64,000 nt of DNA from Paramacrobiotus metropolitanus (taxonomy: Eukaryota > Tardigrada > Eutardigrada > Parachela > Macrobiotidae). The notes under the pieces are model-generated. The model was not told the DNA's origin. It saw only the letters and a program-made list of their open reading frames with translations, and did not search any database. The stretch's first letter is position 1; the number at the start of each line of letters is the position of its first letter. The DNA lies in NCBI RefSeq assembly GCF_019649055.1, contig NW_026570288.1, forward strand, positions 186,001-250,000, read 5' to 3'. Positions 26,524 to 34,882 of this stretch are shown in pieces. Position numbers and translations under genes: made by a program.

Positions 26524-27874
26524 GAAGTACAGGAACGTCCGAGTCGTTGGGTTGGACGTGGAAGGTATGGGGACTGGTGAATCCTTGCAAGGTTACCGGT
26601 ACGGTACAGCAATGGGTCACCATGAAGGCGATTTGTCCGCCAACACCGCGTATTTTGGTGAAGTACCCCAGGGATTCGAGTTTAAGATTGTTGGCCCGGC
26701 AGAAACGCTCCTCTATTAGGGATGTTTCGGCTCCGGTGTCCAACATGGCCGTGGTTGTTACCGGTCCAATTTGAACTTCATGTGTCCATGCCCGGACCAC
26801 CTTCGGTCGTCCGGTGGACTGTAACGGTTGGATCGTTACTTCTCGGATGGTCACTTCGACCGGAATTAGGGTTGTCGTTGATCCGCCGGGGACACTATTG
26901 GTGTCTACGCGCAGCGGTGATGAAATTCTGTCCCGTCTCGGTAGGTCTACTCCGTCTTGTGGGATGACCTCCGAGGGTCGGTGTGGACTTAGTCGTTCTG
27001 CCGGGGCTTGTGAGCCTGGTAGCCCGGATGGAACTTCCATAACCGAGTGACTCGCCTCCGGACGGTTAGCTACTCCGTCCATTAACGATTCGGCGGTTTC
27101 CATCGGGTGTATCCGACTTGCTATTCGTTCTTCCATGGATGGTTGACCCTCTCGTAAGGTTGAGAGGTTGTATTGCATGTTGAAGAACGTCCGCGATCCG
27201 GTTACAGTTCGTGCCGGTTGTCGCTGGAAGAGGTCCGCTTCCTGCTGCAGACAGTAGGCGGGTACCTGTGCCTCCAAAGGTACTGCTTCCCAGTCTTCGA
27301 AGTACTCCGTTACTTCGTCGGTCGGAGCCTCCGGCCGTCTACCTGGTTGGCCTACCAAGGACGGTTCAGGCGTCATTCTGACGTCCTGCGAGGTTGCGGG
27401 TCGGCGTCCCGATTCTCCGCTTAGCCCGTGGCTCGTAATGCCTAATTGGGCACCGAGCCGTCCGGGCAGCCTGGTGACGTTTCTCGTCCCGGCTGGTCGG
27501 GTCCGGTTTCTCCGGCCGACATCCCCGGCTTCACCTTCTGGGCCTGGGGGTCCGGGCACGTTCTGTGTCCCGGCTGCCGATCGGATCCAAGTTCCTTGGC
27601 CGATCCTCCCAGGTACCTGTTCTGGTCCGGGAGCCGCATTTTCGGCGTGGCGAGGTTCGGGTCGATTCTCCGAGTATCCGAACCGGGGATGTTCGGCGCC
27701 TAGTTGGGCTGCCGTCCCCGCCGCTAAGATTCTAGCGGACTCGCTGACCGTTGCGGAGGCTAAATCCTCGTTGAGGTTCCGAGTTATGTCCGAAGGGTTA
27801 ATCCGGTTAGTAGGGTTATCCTTATCCGGTGGTTCCGTTGGATGACAGAGGTCGAATGAGTCACCGGAGCTCAT
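26459..27874 (-). CDS. Retropepsin-like aspartic protease with long N-terminal region
   Basis: 471 codons from ATG 27874, which overlaps the end of the zinc-knuckle ORF by 14 bases in another frame. The first ~340 residues are G/P/R/E-rich linker. The protease domain is at the C terminus: TTTAMLDTGAETSLIEERF carries the catalytic D-T-G, followed by IRGVGGQIAFMV and SDVPVLLGCDYL (the flap and hydrophobic-G pattern). The junction reads CTCCGGTGAC on the sense strand, so pol could start at this ATG or be reached by +1 frameshifting at CGG-TGA. Confidence 0.8.
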   Translation of the reverse strand: MSSGDSFDLCHPTEPPDKDNPTNRINPSDITRNLNEDLASATVSESARILAAGTAAQLGAEHPRFGYSENRPEPRHAENAAPGPEQVPGRIGQGTWIRSAAGTQNVPGPPGPEGEAGDVGRRNRTRPAGTRNVTRLPGRLGAQLGITSHGLSGESGRRPATSQDVRMTPEPSLVGQPGRRPEAPTDEVTEYFEDWEAVPLEAQVPAYCLQQEADLFQRQPARTVTGSRTFFNMQYNLSTLREGQPSMEERIASRIHPMETAESLMDGVANRPEASHSVMEVPSGLPGSQAPAERLSPHRPSEVIPQDGVDLPRRDRISSPLRVDTNSVPGGSTTTLIPVEVTIREVTIQPLQSTGRPKVVRAWTHEVQIGPVTTTAMLDTGAETSLIEERFCRANNLKLESLGYFTKIRGVGGQIAFMVTHCCTVPVTLQGFTSPHTFHVQPNDSDVPVLLGCDYLHSKFVFIRAPTNDPQ

Positions 27875-29003
27875 CGACCTTAGGCGTTTCCCTGGGATGT
27901 ACCCGGGACAGGCCCGCCAATTGCCGGTTGGTATCCGCCCGGGCCCCTATTGGGGGCCGGGGACGGCGGCAGTTGCGGCCGTTGGGCTGGTGGCGGGGTT
28001 GCCAATGGGGGTCGACCACCATTCTGGGGTTCCTCCGTTTCCTGGCCGGGCTGCCGGTTAGGGCTGCCTTGGCCGCCGAATCCGCCGGCATTCTGCTGAC
28101 GGGGGCGTGGGGTGGTACGATGTTCGGGTAGTTCTGATTCGCCGAGCCTAATGGCCATCCGTTATCGTACCGGTACCTCCAGTCCAGGTACCATCTCCGG
28201 TTTGGGTTGTCTTCCAGCCGGAGGTTGGCGTAGCCACAACTCGCTTGGTTGTGGTTGCCCCATAGGCAGTGACCACAGGAAAATATTCCGTCCTGGGTCC
28301 ACTGGAAGAACTTGGCTTCCATCCGATCGACGTAGGTTGCCTGCTGGCGAGCCTCCTGCTGTGGTGTCCGAGGCTGCCGCTGCACGTTCTGGGGCTGTCC
28401 GCCTCCACCCGCGCGGTTGCCGAAGTTTCCGCGGCCGCGATTCCCGCCGCCACGTCTTCCGCCGGAGCCACCATATTGTGAGGCTCCACCGCGTCCATAT
28501 CCGCCTCCGAAGCCATACCCCTGGTTCTGAGGTTGGCCGTAGCCGGAGTTCTGGCCGTAGCCCTGTTGGGGCTGGCCATAGCCGGGGCTCCGAGGCTGGC
28601 TGTAGCCCTGTTGGGGCTGGCAATAGCCGGAGTAACCCTGGCTCTGTGATTGGCCGTAGCCGGGGCTCCGAGGCTGACTCGGTTGGCCGCTATTTCCATA
28701 GGCTGGCGGCGTGACCATGGTCCCTGTTGGGGCTCCATTCAGGTTCATCGCCGCCATTGCTGCCCAAGTCTGCTCAATTTGACCACGGGCCTGGGGTGGT
28801 GGTGTCGCCGGAGGGCTCTGTCGGTGAAGCCCCGGTTGCACGTTCTGGTAACCTGGCGAGTTGGGTTGGATGTATCCGGGAGCCGGTTGGGTCACAGGAA
28901 CGGGAGTCGCCGTCCTGACGGTGATGTTGTTGGTGGAATTGCCACCTTTAACTACCTGATACATCGGCTTGCCCCGGGTGAAGTCCCGTACATAGTCCCG
29001 GAA
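27861..29003 (-). CDS. Nucleocapsid-like segment with a CCHC zinc knuckle
   Basis: Same frame as the capsid segment upstream, separated by a single TAG (29004-29006). From N to C: a P/Q/T region, a repeated GYGQPQ/GYSQPRSPGYG section, an RGG-box (GGRRGGGNRGRGNFGNRAGG), a helix, then CGHCLWGNHNQASC, which fits C-x2-C-x4-H-x4-C, and a basic tail (ARKRRNPRM). Expected to bind and package genomic RNA, so a candidate partner of the dispersed hairpins. Two TGTTG-loop hairpins at 28559-28573 and 28604-28618 fall in the GYGQ repeats. Confidence 0.8.
   Translation of the reverse strand, partial: FRDYVRDFTRGKPMYQVVKGGNSTNNITVRTATPVPVTQPAPGYIQPNSPGYQNVQPGLHRQSPPATPPPQARGQIEQTWAAMAAMNLNGAPTGTMVTPPAYGNSGQPSQPRSPGYGQSQSQGYSGYCQPQQGYSQPRSPGYGQPQQGYGQNSGYGQPQNQGYGFGGGYGRGGASQYGGSGGRRGGGNRGRGNFGNRAGGGGQPQNVQRQPRTPQQEARQQATYVDRMEAKFFQWTQDGIFSCGHCLWGNHNQASCGYANLRLEDNPNRRWYLDWRYRYDNGWPLGSANQNYPNIVPPHAPVSRMPADSAAKAALTGSPARKRRNPRMVVDPHWQPRHQPNGRNCRRPRPPIGARADTNRQLAGLSRVHPRETPKVDELR
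27942..27958 (-). other. TATTG-loop hairpin (GGCCCC stem)
   Basis: GGCCCC-TATTG-GGGGCC, 6 perfect pairs, in the basic tail of the nucleocapsid segment (read RPPIGA). Confidence 0.75.
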
Positions 29004-30353
29004 CTAACGCGTCGTCTTCGGCATTCGGACGTCCAGGGCTGCCCGAAGGATTGGCTCCGTGACATTCGTCCGTAGGTAGAAGACTGCCAGTTCTTCGGTG
29101 AGGTTGCCTCGTTGCTTGAGGTTTATGATGGCATCATAGTACTGCTCGGGGGTCTCTTGCCCCAGCATGTACTTTCTGGTGGTAATGTCCGCGACTGCCG
29201 TGACCTGCTTGTCAGGGTCCATAAACCGGGCCGCAAATTGCTGCAGCCAGTAGTCGACGGTCCATCCGTTTTCTTCGGGCTCCAGAGTTGACTGGTTCTG
29301 ATACCATTCCAGGGCTTGTCCAGTAAGGGCGCCCTCCAGCTCCGTCATAAAGGCGACATCCGTCATTGCGACGCCGTCAGCCTCCGACCGATAGATTCGC
29401 CGGATCTTTGTGATCCAGCCTTCCACCTTGGCCCCGTCGCCGTTGAACTTCGGCAACTCTGCCCGATTCTTCCGGGCCAAGATCCGGTTGTTCCGCTCTT
29501 CGTATCGGCGCCGGCCTTCTTCGTAGCCTTCCTGTCGGGCTTGAGCAATGTCTTGCTCATCGGGTGGTGGGGTCTGATGGTGTTGGACCGCCGGCATTGC
29601 CTGTTGGGCTACCGGAGGGTTCCAAGCTACCGGGTAGGCCGCTTGCTGGTTCTGCGCAGCCGGGGCGGGTTGAGGTGGGTACGGCTGTGGTTGGGGTTGG
29701 GGGTATGGATTACCAGGGGGTGCCGGCTGGGGCTGTCCAGGTCCAGGCGGAGGATTCTGCACTCCGTACCCCTGGTTCTGTGGCGGGTTTGGTGCCACAT
29801 ACCCAGGCATCCTTTGAAGGACTCTGTTGTGGTCAAGCCACATCCCCGGTGGTATAACCACGTATTGGTCGGCCTGGGGCACCGGACCTATTGGGTCCAT
29901 ATTGCCTTGCCGAGGCTGGCAAGGTCCATTGCCAACAGCGCCGGGGCCAACCAGACCTATTGGGTCACGGTTGTCTGGCCGAGGCTGCTGTGATGCGTTA
30001 TCCGGATATCCGGGGCGTACCGGGTCAGCCCAATTGCGCTGCCCTGCCGATACAGGTTGAACTTCGATCCTCGGCGGGTACGTGTTCTGGGAACCCGAAC
30101 GTTGTCGGTCCCGGTTGGAGTTTCCCGAATTAGGCTGTGAGCCTCCCGCCGAAGCGTTCGTCGGTGGTCGAAGTCCCATGCCGGATCCGTTTACCGGGGC
30201 TCGGAGGTTCGAGCCTCGGGGGTCCGAGCCTCGGAGGTTCGAGGCTCGGGGGTCGTCCTGTCCGGTTGAAGTCGATACTACAGGCCTTGTTCCGGTTGAG
30301 ACCATCGTCGTTGTGGATGTTCCTCCGTAGGCCGTAGTCGTTGTGGTAGTTGA
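29004..30353 (-). CDS. Gag capsid-like segment
   Basis: A P/Q/G/N-rich first half, then ARQEGYEEGRRRYEERNNRI and a retrotransposon-gag domain: LPKFNGDGAKVEGWITKIRR, AFMTELEGALTGQALEWYQN, QFAARFMDPDKQVTAVADIT, MLGQETPEQYYDAIINLKQR and FYLRTNVTEPILRAAL. This matches the helical capsid of Ty3 Gag in motif order. It ends at a TAG (29004-29006), with the same frame continuing into the nucleocapsid. Upstream the frame continues past another TAG (30354-30356) into ORF1. Hairpins at 29884-29898 and 29954-29966 are read DPIG. Confidence 0.85.
   Translation of the reverse strand, partial: STTTTTTAYGGTSTTTMVSTGTRPVVSTSTGQDDPRASNLRGSDPRGSNLRAPVNGSGMGLRPPTNASAGGSQPNSGNSNRDRQRSGSQNTYPPRIEVQPVSAGQRNWADPVRPGYPDNASQQPRPDNRDPIGLVGPGAVGNGPCQPRQGNMDPIGPVPQADQYVVIPPGMWLDHNRVLQRMPGYVAPNPPQNQGYGVQNPPPGPGQPQPAPPGNPYPQPQPQPYPPQPAPAAQNQQAAYPVAWNPPVAQQAMPAVQHHQTPPPDEQDIAQARQEGYEEGRRRYEERNNRILARKNRAELPKFNGDGAKVEGWITKIRRIYRSEADGVAMTDVAFMTELEGALTGQALEWYQNQSTLEPEENGWTVDYWLQQFAARFMDPDKQVTAVADITTRKYMLGQETPEQYYDAIINLKQRGNLTEELAVFYLRTNVTEPILRAALDVRMPKTTR
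29884..29898 (-). other. TATTG-loop hairpin (GGACC stem)
   Basis: GGACC-TATTG-GGTCC, 5 perfect pairs, in gag. A near neighbour with a GACC stem is at 29954-29966. Confidence 0.7.
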
Positions 30354-32888
30354 CTAGGTCGGTGCGTTGGGAGTGGCCGTCGAAGTGTTTCGCTCCGGCT
30401 CCGGGGCTGACGGTACCGCCGGTGCCCTCGGTACGGGTCCCACTGATGGTTCAGCCCTAAGCATTCCGACCTGGTAGAACTGACTCTCGAGAGCCCCCAT
30501 CTGACCTGTTGGGTTCAACAGGGGGTTATCTCGTCGCAGGTAGTCATCAATCTGCTGACATTTATCCTGCTCTTGGGTAGTCCGGTAGGACGGGGGTTGC
30601 TCGGTCATGGAGTCCTCGAGATATGTCTTCTCTTCCTTCAGGCATGCGACCTCGATGCCCAGGTTTTCTCGTTCCTGGTACATCTGGTTGTACTTATCAC
30701 CAAGGTCGTTGTACCGGTTAGATAGGTCGATGCCGAAGTTGTAAAGCTCCTGTTGGTACTTCAGGAGACGGTCCTTGTCCATTTCCCACTGGGTCTTCTC
30801 GGACTCAAGCTGTGTGATCCGGGCTCGTTGAGCCTCGATGACTGCGAGGCTCTCGGTACGAGCCTGTTCGAACCGGGCTGTCTCGTTCTGGAGATGGGTG
30901 GTGAGGGCAAGGATCTGCTGGCCAAGTTGAGCCTGGCATAGCCGAAGGTCTACGGCTATACCCTCCGGGTCGTTCTGGTTCTCTCGGAGGTTCGCATAGG
31001 CCGTCCGGAGGAAGTCGAGTTCCGAGTTGAGCTCGTCGATCTCTCCCTCCAGGCCGATGATGCCCTGCTTAAGGTGATGGTTCTCCTCGCGATACTCATC
31101 CACCCGGTCGAACATCTTATGGAGTTCCGCCGAGCCAGCCTCGGAGTGGCCGAGGGCATGTAACCGCTGCTCCAAGTCTTGGCGCAGGGTGGCCACTTCG
31201 GCCCGAGACTGCTCCAGCATGTCCTGGAGTCTAGTGACTTCGGCTTGTTCATGACGGCAGGGCTCCTCAGTTACTTGTAACTGGGCCTCTAACCGTTCGA
31301 TCTCCTGGTTAAGGTCGTCAATGACGGTGTTCGCACGTTCGAGTTCGTCAGTGAGCCTCTTGCGCTCCTGCTTGTGCGATGCTACCGTCTGGGACAAGAC
31401 GTTCTCCGTCGATTCGACGATGTTTTGTCCGGCCAAGAGCTGGTTTTGCAGCTCGTATATCCGTTGGCGGAGGATCTGTGGGTTGTCGATCTTCTCCGGG
31501 GGGGTCTTTGTTAGGTACCGCCGGGGTGTGTAGTCCGAGGCTCCGATGTGTGAGCCTGGGTATTGCTTCGGTGACGGAAACCTGAAGCCTTTTCTGCTGT
31601 CCGGACGCTCGGTCACCTTATTGGGTAACACGGTTGCGTCGAAAACGTCGTCGGTCGGTGATGGAGTTTTATCAGCCCCGGGGTTCGGGGGTTCGAACAT
31701 CGGTGGTGTAGCCGGAAGGTCCGAGGTTGGCTTCGCGACCTTCGGTGAAGCCGATTTCGACTTACGTGCGGCCTGTGAGGCTTCAATCCGGCTGGCTCGG
31801 GCTGGCGTAGGTTCACTGCCGGGGGTTTTGGGTTTCGGGGATGACGGTCCGCCAGCCGAGGTTAAGTTAACCTCGGTAACCGAACCCTCAACCTCGCCCG
31901 TGGAGGTTGCGACCGACGAAATCCGGAATTTGATCGGAGAGACGGCTTTTTTAGCCGAGGAAGTGGGGGTTGCCAGCCGGGTCTTGGGTGTTCCAACCTG
32001 TTGGGTCGGAGTCCGGGCCCCGGTGTTGGGGGTCCGAGCCTCGGTGTCCGAGGCTCGAGCCTCGGTGTTCGAGGTTCCAGCCGACTGCAACCTTCCCGTT
32101 GAGGATTTTGAAGTTCCCGAGGTCGGCTTCGATAGGTTCGAAGTCCGAGTTGGAGTCCCGGTGAGGGTCCTCAGGTCCGGTGTGGTCGCCTTCGGAGTCC
32201 CCGAGGGTCGTTTCGGGTCCGGCGACGTCGATTTCCGACTGTTGTCCGAAGATTTTGGATTATTGCCCGTTGGTTTGGGGCTTTGAACCGGGGTCGGTGG
32301 GGACTTAGTCGGTGAACCCGCCTTGTGGGTCACCCCCCGTATCGGTGATGCCATACCCTTCATTTGGCTCGGGCTCATCTGGCCTTGCCTCGACTTTGGT
32401 CCAGCCATGCCGCCCTGTTGGGGCAGCACAGGGTCACCCATGTCTGGTGACACCTCGGAGCTACTTAGCGCCGGGCTCGAGGCTCCATGGTCCGGGGTTG
32501 TAGCCGGGAAGAAGACTGGCGAGGCACCTATTGGGTGCCCAAGTCCAGCCGCAGGCTCAGAGTTCGCAGTTTGACCTATTGGGTCATGCGGAACCTCCGG
32601 CTCAGCCTGTGGTAGCTCGAGGAACGTCCGGTCATGTGCGTCCTCGAAGCTATCCTCCGGCGATTGGGTAAAATCGTCCGCAAGGATCCGCGCATCTCGC
32701 TTCTCCTTGGCCGATTTGGTCGACTGGTTCGATTTGTTGGATTTGCCGGACTTACTCGATCGGTTGGAGTCCGATGAGTGAGGGTCGCCGCCCGGGCCTG
32801 CATGACGGAAGGTGTACCCGCCTGCATTGTCACGTCGGGCGTAGCCTTGGTCGAACTTCCGTTCGTATGGGTTCTCTCGACCGGACAT
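30354..32888 (-). CDS. ORF1: low-complexity N terminus and long coiled coil
   Basis: About 844 residues from ATG 32888 (MSGRENPYERKFDQGYARRD). I chose this start because upstream in-frame sequence is low-quality and lacks another ATG. The first ~470 residues are S/T/P/K-rich with repeats of S-K-S-x-K-S and T/P words. Residues ~500-770 form a strong coiled coil (LTDELERANTVIDDLNQEIE; IIGLEGEIDELNSELDFLRT; RARITQLESEKTQWEMDKDR), and the C-tail is P-rich. It ends at a single TAG in frame with gag. It may be the N-terminal part of a very long Gag or a separate structural protein. No similarity recognised. Confidence 0.75.
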   Translation of the reverse strand: MSGRENPYERKFDQGYARRDNAGGYTFRHAGPGGDPHSSDSNRSSKSGKSNKSNQSTKSAKEKRDARILADDFTQSPEDSFEDAHDRTFLELPQAEPEVPHDPIGQTANSEPAAGLGHPIGASPVFFPATTPDHGASSPALSSSEVSPDMGDPVLPQQGGMAGPKSRQGQMSPSQMKGMASPIRGVTHKAGSPTKSPPTPVQSPKPTGNNPKSSDNSRKSTSPDPKRPSGTPKATTPDLRTLTGTPTRTSNLSKPTSGTSKSSTGRLQSAGTSNTEARASDTEARTPNTGARTPTQQVGTPKTRLATPTSSAKKAVSPIKFRISSVATSTGEVEGSVTEVNLTSAGGPSSPKPKTPGSEPTPARASRIEASQAARKSKSASPKVAKPTSDLPATPPMFEPPNPGADKTPSPTDDVFDATVLPNKVTERPDSRKGFRFPSPKQYPGSHIGASDYTPRRYLTKTPPEKIDNPQILRQRIYELQNQLLAGQNIVESTENVLSQTVASHKQERKRLTDELERANTVIDDLNQEIERLEAQLQVTEEPCRHEQAEVTRLQDMLEQSRAEVATLRQDLEQRLHALGHSEAGSAELHKMFDRVDEYREENHHLKQGIIGLEGEIDELNSELDFLRTAYANLRENQNDPEGIAVDLRLCQAQLGQQILALTTHLQNETARFEQARTESLAVIEAQRARITQLESEKTQWEMDKDRLLKYQQELYNFGIDLSNRYNDLGDKYNQMYQERENLGIEVACLKEEKTYLEDSMTEQPPSYRTTQEQDKCQQIDDYLRRDNPLLNPTGQMGALESQFYQVGMLRAEPSVGPVPRAPAVPSAPEPERNTSTATPNAPT
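32523..32539 (-). other. TATTG-loop hairpin (GGCACC stem)
   Basis: GGCACC-TATTG-GGTGCC, 6 perfect pairs, in ORF1 (read HPIGA). Another with a TGACC stem follows at 32572-32586. Confidence 0.75.
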
Positions 32889-32898
32889 CTTCGGTGGT

Positions 32899-32913
32899 GG
32901 CTCTATTGGAGCC
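32899..32913 (-). other. TATTG-loop hairpin (GGCTC stem)
   Basis: GGCTC-TATTG-GAGCC, 5 perfect pairs, just upstream of the ORF1 ATG. The inner stem pair next to the closing C-G is T-A rather than the usual C-G, so the CC/GG flanks are not obligatory. Confidence 0.75.
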
Positions 32914-34099
32914 TTGAAGTAGCCTCCGGGTTGACCCTTCAGCCAAGAAGTCGGACTATCCCTATTGGGGACTTGTCCGAAGTTGATGAGGCTTTTTGCC
33001 TGTTGAAGGTCCGAGGGTCCGGTGGGGGGGGCAGAGGTCCGGTGGGGTGTGGGGTGATGGTGTGGGTGTGCTTGTACTACTTGCAACTCAGTACTGTTGT
33101 CAATACAGGGTACAGCTTGCGTACGTCCTATACTACGGCACTGACCGCTATGACGTCGCACACCGTTAAGTGGTCTTGCAGATTACTGCCTACGTCACGA
33201 TTCTGCGCGCCGCGTGCAAAATTCCAAAAAAACAGTGACTCACTACGGACTTATAACATAGGGAATCTCCCCGTTATCCTGATTGGTCAGATTTTAGTAT
33301 GGTAAATCGGCCGTCGTGACGTCACAATTATTTAAATTTTTGAATTAATTAATTTCCGAGATGGAAAAATTCGGAAAAATCAAGAAAAATTCAGGAAAAA
33401 TTTTCTAGCCGGTCAAAAATTAATTTACCCGGGGGAAAGTTATTCCCTTAGTTTTTGGAAGGTTCAGAAAGGTCGTTAACCGAGGCTCAGAGGGTCTACA
33501 CCGAGGCTCGAGGGTCCGGCCTAGTAAGGCTGGCTAACCCTATTTTAACCCGTAAAAAGATGTTTTAAGCCCGTTTTATCCGGGTGAAAATAAGTTTTAG
33601 CCGGCCAAATTACTTTTGGTCCGGTGAAAATGAAAAATGCCCGGCTATATCGGGTCTTATGAGGCTCTACACGGTTTACCGAGGGTCAATCGACCCTTTT
33701 TACCGGGTAAATCCGAGTGAATCCGCCTGGTGATCCGGTGAATCCGCGCTGTTATAGTTGCGGGTGCCACTTAAGACAAAGGCGACCCCGACTGATGAGG
33801 CTGAGAGGGTCCGCGAGGGTCCGTGCCGTACGTTCTGTCCGGGGATCCGCGGGAACCGCCAATCAACCCGGGCAAAGTCCGTCCGAGGGTTGTCTCCGCG
33901 AGGAACGTTCCGTTCACGCGCAAGGAAGAGGGTCCGCCGAGGCTTTCTGCCCGCAAGAGAGAGAGAAGAGACCAGACCGTTCTGGCTGGCGGCGATCAGA
34001 TGGGGATAGGAACCGTTGGTTCTCCCCTGTCTTCACGTCGGCCGTTACGGATGTAATTCTACACCGTGGTCTCAAAGGGTCCGTTGAAGGAAAAACTCA

Positions 34100-34113
34100 A
34101 CGATATGCTATCA
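34100..34113 (-). other. Candidate primer-binding site, atypical
   Basis: Immediately after the 5' LTR the sense strand reads TGATAGCATATCG. Its first bases partly fit the complement of initiator tRNA-Met (TGGTAGCA...), but position 3 is A rather than the G required by a CCA end. An inverted repeat (CGTTGA/TCAACG) follows. It could be a mutated PBS, or priming may be different. Confidence 0.35.
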
Positions 34114-34536
34114 TGTGACAGCTGGCGAACAAAGGCTCACGATAGTGAGAGAAGGCTTTATTGTGATAGCAATAAAGTACAGAAAACCCAAACACAAAGG
34201 CTCGATGTGAGGTGGAGAATGAAAATCACCGAATATCAGCTAGTGAATGAAAATGAACGGCACATCGAGCCATAACATGGGAAAAAGCCTAATGCGGCAC
34301 TGGGCAGATCCAACACGAGCGAACGAACGCTGATAGGCCGAGATGAGGAAAGGAGGCGTGGCTCCGCCTACATCGAGGCCGGTGATTGGCCGAGACGTGA
34401 GGCTGGGCGGAAAGCTGCCTGAGTCGAGGCCGATCTAGCGCTCGACAGCGAGTGCGACTCGGTGTGAGTCAGCACACCGGAAGCGGGACTGTCGCTGGCT
34501 GCCTGCTCGTAGGCTGCCATAGCGACTGACCCAACA
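34114..34536 (-). repeat. 5' LTR of copy 1
   Basis: 423 bp with the same TG...CA ends as 1337-1764 but about 20 differences, including a rearranged stretch around 34210 and small indels. It is followed by ACAC and the resumed 101-bp array. Confidence 0.92.
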
Positions 34537-34710
34537 ACACTGTCACCAAAATTCGACCACAAAAGGAAAATAATAATTTTTAAATAAATTTAACAAATTA
34601 TTATTTTAATGACGTAACTGAAGTAGGCGGGGCTGTTACACTGTCACCGAAATACGGCCACAAATGGAAAATAATAACTTTGAAATAAATTTTGAAATTA
34701 GTAAATTAAA
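34537..34710. repeat. 101-bp tandem repeat array (right part)
   Basis: Rest of the interrupted unit plus a further, more divergent unit ('ctgttacactgtcaccgaaa'), decaying by about 34710. It confirms the insertion site of copy 1. Confidence 0.85.
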
Positions 34711-34882
34711 TGACGAATTAATTCATAAATAAAATCAATTACTTAATAAAACACAATAATTAAAAATATCCAGTTCCATTAAAACGTTTTCCATTTACAA
34801 TAAAAACATTTGCCCAGAGACTTGAGCTTAATTGCGAATCCGCTGATTGTGTTTGACAGGGAAGGCAGGATCCAGAGTCAGG

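Larger units (their letters stand above)
32889..34113 (-). other. 5' leader of copy 1
   Basis: About 1.2 kb between the 5' LTR and the ORF1 ATG. It has an AT-rich block (33310-33430) and GAGGGTC-type words (33480-33700). A TCCC-TATTG-GGGA hairpin at 32959-32971 lies in open sequence of the same frame. No ORF of its own seen. A packaging signal would be expected here. Confidence 0.55.
1337..34536 (-). mobile_element. Giant Ty3/gypsy-type LTR retrotransposon, copy 1 (33.2 kb)
   Basis: Bounded by LTRs 1337-1764 (3', sense) and 34114-34536 (5', sense) with TG...CA ends and a 4-bp ACAC duplication. All its genes are on the minus strand. Gene order is coiled-coil ORF, capsid-like, zinc knuckle, protease, RT, RNase H, integrase, a ~9 kb accessory coding chain, a second accessory ORF and a 3.5 kb noncoding region. 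Integrase lying after RT/RNase H places it in the Ty3 group. Typical Ty3 elements are about 5-10 kb, so this is several times larger. It is disrupted by a nested non-LTR insertion in RT and by several frame breaks, so this copy is probably not autonomous. No env-like ORF with membrane segments was seen. Confidence 0.93.

Noticed and set aside
1834-32971. CCTATTGG words read as CCAAT (NF-Y) or CArG boxes
   Set aside because: The stem flanks vary in a paired way, the AT-stem member (7544) lacks the CCAAT word, and sites are spread through ORFs. RNA hairpins explain this better.
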